Notes under the pieces: generated by a model
Databases searched by the model: none
Seen by the model: only the letters and a program-made list of their open reading frames with translations
Told to the model about the DNA's origin: nothing
Shown here: positions 8,365-15,483 of the stretch, piece after piece
How the letters are laid out: each line of letters begins with the position of its first letter
Numbering within the stretch: the stretch's first letter is position 1
Program-made: the position numbers and the translations under genes
NCBI GenBank assembly: GCA_019634675.1
Contig: JAHCAX010000001.1
Coordinates: 868,001-932,000, forward strand
Source: Acherontichlamydia pituitae
GTDB lineage: Bacteria > Chlamydiota > Chlamydiia > Chlamydiales > Rhabdochlamydiaceae
Direction of reading: 5' to 3'
Length of the DNA stretch: 64,000 nucleotides

Positions 8365-9227
8365 CGCAAGAAATGTATAGCATAAAAGATAATCAATTGA
8401 TCATGCAGGATGCTGAGCTGGGCTTGAACCTGACCCTCTCTTTTTCCTTGCCCATGCTTCCTCAGGATATTTCCGGCGAAAAGGTCCTTCAAAACGGCCA
8501 TCTGCTCGTCATCGAAAGAGATGAGCAGAAAGCGCTGCGCGCCGCTTATCTTGCCTGCGATGGAAAAAGGCATGGACAATGCCGCCTCTTTTATCCCGAT
8601 GGCACTGTCGAAGCGGAGATGTACTATCAGATGGACAAGCTCCACGGCCCCTCCATGTTTTATGCAGAGAATGGAGAAGTGTTGTCTCGCACCTTCTTTT
8701 GCGAAGGCAAGCGGGAAGGCAAGGTCTACTTTTACTACTTAAGCGGCAGAGTGTCGAGCGTCCAACGGTACAAAGATGGACTATGGCATGGCGTTCAAGA
8801 GTATTTCTATGAAGATGGGTCCATCAAAAGCCTGCTTCCCTATTCCCATGGAAAACTGCATGGAGAAGTCCGGTTATTTTGGGGTGGCGGGAAGAACAAA
8901 CGGACGACCCATTATACAATGGGGCTGCGAGACGGAAAAGACCAGATCTGGAATGAAAAAGGCGCTCTTGTCGACGATGCCGAGTACCGGTCTGGACAGC
9001 CTTGCGGCAAACATTGCCATTATTTTGCATCGGGAAAACCCAAAGAAGAGATCACTTATCATGCGCCGACCCGCTTTGATAAAAAAGAGTGGAATGAAGA
9101 GGGGAAGTTGATCGTGGAAGGAACCTGGTCCTCCGACATGAGCTATACTGAAAAATCATATTTGGAATCGCACGGCGCTAGAGTCCGCAAAGGATATTGG
9201 GATGGAAACAAGTTGTGTTGGAAGTGA
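8361..9227 (+). CDS. MORN-repeat (YwqK-like) protein
   Basis: A 288-residue protein built from about eight MORN-type units of roughly 22 residues, each with a hydrophobic strand and a G.xHG or G.REG turn (for example DGKRHGQCRLFYPDG, GKREGKVYFYYLSG, GKLHGEVRLFW). MORN repeats form extended beta sheets used for membrane or protein contact. No signal peptide is seen. It overlaps DUF115 A by 4 bp and DUF115 B by 26 bp. That placement suggests it works with these two proteins, perhaps as a scaffold. Similar proteins are annotated as YwqK antitoxins elsewhere, but no toxin partner is present. Confidence 0.8.
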   Translation: MTQEMYSIKDNQLIMQDAELGLNLTLSFSLPMLPQDISGEKVLQNGHLLVIERDEQKALRAAYLACDGKRHGQCRLFYPDGTVEAEMYYQMDKLHGPSMFYAENGEVLSRTFFCEGKREGKVYFYYLSGRVSSVQRYKDGLWHGVQEYFYEDGSIKSLLPYSHGKLHGEVRLFWGGGKNKRTTHYTMGLRDGKDQIWNEKGALVDDAEYRSGQPCGKHCHYFASGKPKEEITYHAPTRFDKKEWNEEGKLIVEGTWSSDMSYTEKSYLESHGARVRKGYWDGNKLCWK

Positions 9228-11052
9228 TGCCCGCTCCCTATTAATGGAGCGTTATCCGGAGATTTCGTTTCTTACGCAATATTCTCCATTCAATCCCTAT
9301 CAGCTTTATCAGTCGTCCGATCAAAAGTGGAATGCCTACCGCGATGATGAAGCCTTGCACGCCGATGAAATCGGGCCTGAGATGGTGCGCTTCGTCGATA
9401 AACTGCAATTAGACGGTGTCGACGTCCTCTATGTGTTTGGTTTCGGGCTAGGCCATTCTTATCATGCTGTCAAGAGCTGGTTGAAAGAAAAGAAGGAAAG
9501 AATGCTCATCTATTTAGAAGATGAGCTTGCCGTCTACGATGCGTTTGTCCAAACAGAACTCGCACAGGAATTGCTCCAAGACGTCCAGGTTCATTTTGTA
9601 TTGGTGCAAAATGCTAAAAGTTGGAACGAGGTCCTCAAATCGCTTGTCGAAACCTATCCATCCCATCGGATCGAGGTGGGATATTTAGAGAGCTATAGCA
9701 GGAGCCGGCCGCAGCTGTGCAAAAGGATCCGCCTCAAGCTCATGCGCCAGTGCGCTGTCGTCAATGCGCTCATGACAGAAGCTTTGTATTCCCATCAGCT
9801 CGTTGAAAATGTCCTAGCCAATATCAAAAGGTGGCCTTCTTCTTTTTTTGCGAACAATTTGAAAAATAAGTTCAAGGGGATCCCTGCGATCATTTGCGGC
9901 GCAGGACCCTCTTTAGGCCCGACGCTTCCCCTTCTCAAAGAAATGGAGGACAAAGCGCTGATCATTGCCGGCGGATCGACGATCACTGCGTTAAGCAACC
10001 AAGGGATCGTGCCCCACATTGGCATTGCTTTGGACCCCAATCCCGAAGAATATGACCGCTTAAGGGTCGCATCGGCATATGAGATGCCCCTTCTTTATGG
10101 AACAAGGGTGCAGCCTGATGTGTTCCAGACGTGCAATGGCCCTTGGGGATATATCCACTCCTACACGGGAGGTCCTTGCGAAGCGTATTTTGAAAGGGAA
10201 CTTGAGGTAACGGGCGAGCCTGTCGGCCCGGATCTTGGGCCTGAGGCCTTTTCTGTCACGACGATCGCCATCGCCCTTGCAGTCGAAATGGGTTGCAGTC
10301 CAATCTTGCTCGACGGGATCGATCTTGCCTATACCGGCATGCAGCGTTATGCAGCCGGCGTAATGCCCTCTTCCCAAGTGTTTTTTCAAGACCTGCAAAA
10401 GGAGACAAGAGCGTCTGAGCGTGTATTAAAGAGAAAAGGGATCCAAGGGACGATGGTCACTACCCTTGTCAAATGGGTAATGGAATCAAGCAGCATCGCA
10501 AACTATGCAAAAGCCCATGGCCAAGCAGAGTTTATCAACGTTTCTTCAGGAGGGCTTGGGTTCAAGGGGATTGCCAATCGATCTTTCTCTGAAGTGGCGG
10601 ACCAATATTGCAAGCGGAGCTACGACTTGCGCGCCATGGTCCACCATGTCGTTGAACAGAGCCGCTTCAAAGAACTGACCTCATCGGCGATATCCGATCA
10701 GATGAACACAGTAGCCCAAAGCCTGCAAAGGCTTTTGGGGCTTTGCGAGGAGATGCTTACGGAACTGGATGTTCTTAAAAAAAGAGGTTTTAGTCCTGAC
10801 AAACCGTTTCCTTCAGGGAAAATGACAGTTCTTCAGTTGGATTTTGAAGAAGAAAAAGCTTTTGATTGCTTCCTCCCCCATGTTGGTCCTGCAATCGACC
10901 GACTCTTGAACCGCTCTCATGCGATCCCGATCCATGCAGAAGTAGAGGAGATCCGACTCAGATCGATCGATCGGTTGATCACAAAGTGGGAACATCTGAA
11001 AATAATGATCCAAAAAGAGATCGCTACGCTTAATAACCAGTTGTCTTTATGA
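9202..11052 (+). CDS. DUF115 / Maf-like glycosyltransferase family protein B
   Basis: A 616-residue paralogue of protein A. An N-terminal domain (about 1-215) with DGVDVLYVFGFGLGHSYHAV resembles the extra N-terminal domain of flagellin Maf proteins, and the DUF115 core begins about residue 228 with PAIICGAGPSLGPTLPLL. The shared GGS.(V/T)(A/I)ALS/TxQG(V/I)(S/V)PH(F/I) segment aligns A and B. The ATG at 9202 is supported by AAAGGA seven bases upstream and lies inside the MORN gene; an internal ATG at 9244 is the alternative. The stop overlaps the ABC gene through ATGA. B is nearer to complete Maf architecture than A, which is shorter at the N-terminus. Confidence 0.78.
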   Translation: METSCVGSDARSLLMERYPEISFLTQYSPFNPYQLYQSSDQKWNAYRDDEALHADEIGPEMVRFVDKLQLDGVDVLYVFGFGLGHSYHAVKSWLKEKKERMLIYLEDELAVYDAFVQTELAQELLQDVQVHFVLVQNAKSWNEVLKSLVETYPSHRIEVGYLESYSRSRPQLCKRIRLKLMRQCAVVNALMTEALYSHQLVENVLANIKRWPSSFFANNLKNKFKGIPAIICGAGPSLGPTLPLLKEMEDKALIIAGGSTITALSNQGIVPHIGIALDPNPEEYDRLRVASAYEMPLLYGTRVQPDVFQTCNGPWGYIHSYTGGPCEAYFERELEVTGEPVGPDLGPEAFSVTTIAIALAVEMGCSPILLDGIDLAYTGMQRYAAGVMPSSQVFFQDLQKETRASERVLKRKGIQGTMVTTLVKWVMESSSIANYAKAHGQAEFINVSSGGLGFKGIANRSFSEVADQYCKRSYDLRAMVHHVVEQSRFKELTSSAISDQMNTVAQSLQRLLGLCEEMLTELDVLKKRGFSPDKPFPSGKMTVLQLDFEEEKAFDCFLPHVGPAIDRLLNRSHAIPIHAEVEEIRLRSIDRLITKWEHLKIMIQKEIATLNNQLSL

Positions 11053-12812
11053 GTTTGACCAAGTTTATCTGGGGATTCGTCCGCAAGCAGCGCTGGACCT
11101 TTACCGTCATCCTGCTCCTTTCTTTGAGTTGGACGTTCGAAATGCTGTTTTGGCCCTTTTTCCTTAGAAAAATGGTCGACATCCTCACCCATTTTGATAT
11201 GGACCGCATCTCTGCTTGGCCTTCATTAAAAGTTCTTTTGATGTGGGGAGCTGCAGCTTGGATCTTTATGGAGTTCTCATTTCGCTTAAGGGACTTTCTG
11301 CAAGCTCGGGTCTATCCCAGGCAGGAAGCCGATATCCGCATGGCCATGTTCGATCATGTTCAACGCCATTCTCCCAAATATTTCAATGAGCACTTTTCAG
11401 GGAGCCTCGCAAACAAGATCGGAGACATGGTCTTGACATCTTCCTTGATGCTTCGAGATGTTCTGATGCTCTTTATCCCTTGCGCTTTCAGCTGCATCAT
11501 GACCATTGTGATTTTTTCGGAGATGAACAGATTCCTCGCCCTCATTGTCGGGATATGGCTTGTGATCCATTTTACCCTCTGTTGGCTCTTTACGATTAAA
11601 TGCGCCCATTATGCCTACGTGCATGGGGAAGCAAGAAGTTCTCTTGTCGGCAAGATTGTCGATAGTTTGACCAATAACTTCGTTGTGAACTTATTCTTCC
11701 GCTTCCGGTTTGAAAAGGATTATGTCAGCCATTACCAAAGCGTTGAGGAAAAAGCAAACCGACGGGCCAGACTCTATAGTGCAAAAATGTTCACGGCCTT
11801 GTCTTCAGCATTCATTGTCGAGATCTTTACGCTAACCTGGTTCATCATGTTCTATTGGAGCGAAGGGAAAATTTCTACAGGAGAGGTCGTCCAGCTTTTT
11901 TATACCATTTGGAATTTGAGCATGGTCGTCTGGTTTGTCGCCGATAGGGCCCCTGAATTTTTCCAGTCCCTCGGCATTGCAAAACAAGCCTTGTGCATCA
12001 TGCAAGATCCCCAAGACCTGATCGATCCTCCCCATGCCGTCGATCTTTCCATTAAGAAGGGGGAGATCATCTTTGAAAATGTCTCGTTCCGGTATGGAGA
12101 GAAGAATATTTTTCAGAATAAAAATCTGCAGATCAAAGCAGGGGAAAAAGTTGGTCTTGTGGGGTATTCGGGCGCCGGTAAATCGACGTTTGTCAATTTG
12201 ATCCTCCGTTTTTTCTCCCTTGAAGCAGGGAGGATCTTGATCGATGGACAGGACATCGCTTCTGTCACCTTGGAGTCCCTTCGCAATGCAATTGCGCTAA
12301 TCCCTCAGGACCCGATCCTTTTCCATCGCTCTTTGGAGGACAACATCCGCTATGGCCGTGTCGATGCTTCTGAGAGCCAAGTGATCGAATCAGCCAAACT
12401 TGCCCATTGCGATGAATTTATCAAGAAATGTCCTGCAGGATATCGAACCCTTGTGGGAGAGAGGGGGACAAAACTTTCCGGAGGAGAAAAGCAAAGGATT
12501 GCCATTGCAAGGGCTATGCTCTTAAAGGCCCCGATCCTCATCCTCGACGAAGCGACATCGGCCCTAGACTCGGTGACGGAAAAATACATTCAAGACAGTT
12601 TAGAAAAGCTGATGGCCAACAGGACGACGATTGTCGTTGCCCACCGTTTGTCCACCTTGTCCAAAATGGACCGGATCTTGGTCTTCGATCAAGGAAAGGT
12701 CATTGAACAAGGGTCCCACTTAGAGCTTTTGAGCAAGAAAGGGCATTATGCCCATATGTGGCAAATGCAGGCGGGCGGGTTCCTTCCCGATTCTCCCAAT
12801 GCAACTAGTTAA
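11049..12812 (+). CDS. MsbA-like ABC exporter (fused permease and ATPase)
   Basis: A 587-residue half-transporter. Residues 1-320 contain six transmembrane helices, and residues about 335-575 the ATPase with Walker A GYSGAGKST, signature LSGGEKQR, Walker B ILILDEATSALD and the H-loop VVAHRLST. Homodimers of this class flip lipid A, lipid-linked sugars or export peptides. Its ATGA overlap with DUF115 B makes it the last gene of a four-gene operon, suggesting export of a glycosylated lipid or similar substrate made by the upstream enzymes. The last codons and TAA stop fall in the left arm of a giant hairpin. The substrate is unknown. Confidence 0.88.
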   Translation: MSLTKFIWGFVRKQRWTFTVILLLSLSWTFEMLFWPFFLRKMVDILTHFDMDRISAWPSLKVLLMWGAAAWIFMEFSFRLRDFLQARVYPRQEADIRMAMFDHVQRHSPKYFNEHFSGSLANKIGDMVLTSSLMLRDVLMLFIPCAFSCIMTIVIFSEMNRFLALIVGIWLVIHFTLCWLFTIKCAHYAYVHGEARSSLVGKIVDSLTNNFVVNLFFRFRFEKDYVSHYQSVEEKANRRARLYSAKMFTALSSAFIVEIFTLTWFIMFYWSEGKISTGEVVQLFYTIWNLSMVVWFVADRAPEFFQSLGIAKQALCIMQDPQDLIDPPHAVDLSIKKGEIIFENVSFRYGEKNIFQNKNLQIKAGEKVGLVGYSGAGKSTFVNLILRFFSLEAGRILIDGQDIASVTLESLRNAIALIPQDPILFHRSLEDNIRYGRVDASESQVIESAKLAHCDEFIKKCPAGYRTLVGERGTKLSGGEKQRIAIARAMLLKAPILILDEATSALDSVTEKYIQDSLEKLMANRTTIVVAHRLSTLSKMDRILVFDQGKVIEQGSHLELLSKKGHYAHMWQMQAGGFLPDSPNATS

Positions 12813-12979
12813 CCTGAGTTTTGGGTTCATTTTATAGATGATTAGTGCAGGTTTCGAGGGAATTTTTGCAAACTTTGGCACGTTCAATAGCTGGAGGAGC
12901 CTATGCACGTGCCAAAGTTTGTAAAAAGTACCCGAAAGATGCGCTAAGACTCTATGAAAGGAACCCAAAACTCAGGTTA
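12810..12979. repeat. 170-nt giant hairpin between convergent genes
   Basis: Nineteen-base arms (TAACCTGAGTTTTGGGTTC at 12810-12828 and its reverse complement at 12961-12979) enclose a second perfect 15-bp stem, CAAACTTTGGCACGT at 12869-12883 with 12907-12921. T5/A5 extends the inner stem, and TAGTGCA/TGCGCTA with GTTTCGAGGG/ACCCGAAA connect the two. The whole interval can fold into one imperfect stem. The ABC exporter's TAA (12810-12812) and the NtrC-like gene's TGA (12974-12972) both lie in the outer arms. It is symmetrical, so it could end transcription from both sides; a mobile palindromic element is the alternative. No T-run is evident. Confidence 0.88.
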
Positions 12980-14345
12980 GTGAGGATACTTCCTGATACT
13001 GCTGCAGTTTGTTGCGCAGCGTGCGGATGCTGATGCCAAGGACCTGGGCGGTCCTGGTCCTGTTGTTGTTCTGATCGGCAAGCGTCTGCAAGATGAGCCG
13101 CTTTTCCATCTCTTGTAAAGTAATACCCGATGGGAAGCAGATGGCCGGAGGAACTTCCTTCTGAGGGCCTTGGACTTCCAAGCTCAAATGCTCCGGATAG
13201 AGGATTTCTGACGCATGCATGACAACTGAGCGCTCCATGACATTCGCAAGCTCGCGGATATTGCCAGGCCAATGGTAGGCAAGCAATTTTTCCTTAGACT
13301 CGCTGGACAGCTTTTTGGAATGCTTGTGGTTTTCGGAGCAGAACTTCTCTAAAAAGTAGTCCGCTAATGGCAGGATGTCCTGCTTCCTATCGCGCAATGG
13401 AGGCAGGTGGATGGGAACGACGTTGAGACGGTAATAGAGGTCTTCGCGGAAGATCTTCTGCTCGACAGCTTCTTTCATGGACCGGTTCGAGGTGGAGATC
13501 AGGCGCACGTCAACTTTTGTCGGGCGGATGCCGCCGACCCGTTCAAATTCCATCTCCTGGATGGCCCTTAATAATTTGGGTTGGAGCTCGAGAGGGATCT
13601 CAGAGATCTCGTCCAGAAGAAGGGTCCCTTTGTCGGCAAGTTCGAACCGGCCGAGCTTTTTATTGATCGCTCCGGTGAACGCCCCTTTTTCATGCCCAAA
13701 AAATTCCGACTCAAGAAGAGGAGCGGGAATTGCGGCGCAGTTCACTTTAATGAAAGGATTCTCCGATCGGGAGGACTGGAAGTGGATCGCATGGGCGATC
13801 ACTTCTTTTCCCGTCCCCGATTCTCCGCTGATGAACACACTGGCATTGCTCGCAGCGATCTTGCTGACATCGCTTAAGATCTTTTTCATCAAGTCGCTAT
13901 GGGCAATAAGTCTGTCTTTGCTCGTGTTTTGCTGTGTGGAGATCTCTTTGCGCAGGAATTGGTTTTCTTCTAAAAGAGAGGAGTGCTCCTGCGCCTTTTC
14001 GAGCATCGCTTCAAACGTATCTTGGGAAAAGGGCTTGATCAAATAACTGAAGGCGCCAAGGCGCATCGCCTCGACAGCATTTTCGACCCGTTCGTATGTC
14101 GTTAAGACAATCACAAGGGCGTCAGGGTCTTTTTGTTTAGCTGTTTTAAGAATATCTGTTCCGAGGGAGGCGGAAATGTTGTTATCGCAAAGGATTAGGT
14201 CAAAATGGCCTTCGCGGATTCGCGCTATGCCGCTTTCCTGGTCTTCAGCGATCGCTACGCTGCAGTTTTTATGTTTGAGGGACTCTTGCAAATACTTCTG
14301 GACGTGCGCTTCATCTGCAATGATTAAAGCTGTTTCAATCGCCAT
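12972..14345 (-). CDS. NtrC-family sigma-54-dependent response regulator
   Basis: A 457-residue protein with the full three-domain plan: receiver (residues about 1-120, with the phospho-acceptor in DLILCDN), AAA+ ATPase (about 140-380) and a Fis-type helix-turn-helix (about 415-455, LQTLADQNNNRTRTAQVLGI). Walker A GESGTGKEVIA, the sigma-54 contact motif GAFTGA and the sensor GTLLLDEI are all present. Such proteins remodel sigma-54 polymerase at enhancer-dependent promoters. It is probably the equivalent of chlamydial CtcC (AtoC). Its partner histidine kinase is not adjacent. The stop lies in the arm of the giant hairpin shared with the ABC exporter. Confidence 0.92.
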   Translation of the reverse strand: MAIETALIIADEAHVQKYLQESLKHKNCSVAIAEDQESGIARIREGHFDLILCDNNISASLGTDILKTAKQKDPDALVIVLTTYERVENAVEAMRLGAFSYLIKPFSQDTFEAMLEKAQEHSSLLEENQFLRKEISTQQNTSKDRLIAHSDLMKKILSDVSKIAASNASVFISGESGTGKEVIAHAIHFQSSRSENPFIKVNCAAIPAPLLESEFFGHEKGAFTGAINKKLGRFELADKGTLLLDEISEIPLELQPKLLRAIQEMEFERVGGIRPTKVDVRLISTSNRSMKEAVEQKIFREDLYYRLNVVPIHLPPLRDRKQDILPLADYFLEKFCSENHKHSKKLSSESKEKLLAYHWPGNIRELANVMERSVVMHASEILYPEHLSLEVQGPQKEVPPAICFPSGITLQEMEKRLILQTLADQNNNRTRTAQVLGISIRTLRNKLQQYQEVSSLT

Positions 14346-14542
14346 AATTTACGTTGTCCCCTTGGGTGTCAAGATCTTCATGGGTTTATGGCGGCAGAGG
14401 CGTGCCAGCCTCCTGCAACACAAATGCCTGAAGTATTGACGGCTTTCATCATTTCTTGTAGCTTTTGAGAGCACGGCCCCGTTTACCCGTTCAGCACACA
14501 AGGGATGGGAATACCAGGTGCCCCTATTGCGGATTATAGAAA

Positions 14543-15403
14543 ATGGCGAGATTAACAAAAGTCTTAAATTACATAGCCATCATTTGTTTTATAAACTTCT
14601 GGTTATCAGGATGTTCCGGTCTTGAGCAGTCGGAGCAGGAGAAATTAAGGCGGATGAATACCAAGGGAGAGTTCATCCATCGGAACCAGGACGAGTCCTA
14701 TTATACCCTTCAATCCCCTGCTCAGAAAAAAAGGGAGCTCTATCCCTGGGAAGAGGCGAACAGCGGCGCTCATCCGAAGATCACCAAAGAGTTTTTCCGC
14801 TGCAAAGGAAGCAGTTCAAACCCTCCCCATGCAGACCATAGAGATCCGACGCGGCCAGTCAACTTCTTTGACTGCGGCGGTTTCCAAAAGCACAGCCTGC
14901 CTCTTAAAGGAGATAGGGAATATATTTATCCGATCCTGATCGATCTGCTCAACGAGGTGCAAACCAAGACTGGCAGCAAAGTTGTTATCACCTGCGGACA
15001 TCGGTGTCCTGCCCATAATGCCTATGCCGATAATTCCACATACAACCAAAATTCCAAGCATATGATTGGGGCAGAGGTCGATTTTTACGTTTTAGGCTAT
15101 GAGTCCAAGCCTGAGGAGATCATTCAAATCCTCATGCGTTACTATCAGGAAAATCCCCTCTATCAAAAAGAAAAGGGGTATGCCGAATTTGAACGATTGG
15201 ACGCCAAAGACCTTAATGTCGCCACAAAGCCTTGGTATAATAAAGAAATTTTGATTAAGCTTTACAAAAAGACAGAAGGGAGGGATTTGGACAATCGCCA
15301 TCCCTACCCTTATATCTCTGTCCAAGTGCGTTTTGATAGGGAGCAGAATGAAAAAGTCATCTGCGACTGGAAAAGAGCATTCAATTGCTATCGGCGCTAC
15401 TAA
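14543..15403 (+). CDS. Lipoprotein with degenerate peptidase M15-like domain
   Basis: A 286-residue protein with an N-terminal hydrophobic segment ending in FWLSGCSG, a good lipobox (cleavage before Cys at about residue 24), so it is probably a membrane-anchored lipoprotein. Residues about 125-180 resemble the D,D-/L,D-peptidase M15 fold: ITCGHRCPAHNAY followed by SKHMIGAEVDF, which preserves the H-x6-D zinc-ligand pair. The expected third ligand motif (IHVD-type) appears near the C-terminus as YISVQVRF, with Ser and Gln in place of His and Asp. Peptidoglycan binding or a changed metal site is therefore likelier than ordinary peptidase activity. It runs divergently from the NtrC-like regulator. 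Confidence 0.72.
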   Translation: MARLTKVLNYIAIICFINFWLSGCSGLEQSEQEKLRRMNTKGEFIHRNQDESYYTLQSPAQKKRELYPWEEANSGAHPKITKEFFRCKGSSSNPPHADHRDPTRPVNFFDCGGFQKHSLPLKGDREYIYPILIDLLNEVQTKTGSKVVITCGHRCPAHNAYADNSTYNQNSKHMIGAEVDFYVLGYESKPEEIIQILMRYYQENPLYQKEKGYAEFERLDAKDLNVATKPWYNKEILIKLYKKTEGRDLDNRHPYPYISVQVRFDREQNEKVICDWKRAFNCYRRY

Positions 15404-15442
15404 TCTAGCATTTTTACTTTGTCTTGCTGAGTCGAACTGATA

Positions 15443-15464
15443 GGAGGGGTATCGAACCCCCTCC
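15443..15464. terminator. GC-rich hairpin between convergent genes
   Basis: GGAGGGGT and ACCCCCTCC form a strong short stem around ATCGA, 40 bp after the lipoprotein stop and 20 bp after the stop of the convergent 841-aa gene. It lacks a clear T-run but its position fits a bidirectional terminator. Confidence 0.55.
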
Positions 15465-15483
15465 AAAATTATAGGTCGGATCT

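Noticed and set aside
8361..9227. Toxin-antitoxin module based on the YwqK-type annotation of MORN proteins
   Set aside because: No toxin gene is adjacent and the gene is embedded by overlaps in a glycosyltransferase/exporter operon.
12875..12890. TGGCAC as a sigma-54 promoter near the NtrC-like gene
   Set aside because: The TTGC element at the correct spacing is missing, and the bases belong to a hairpin arm.
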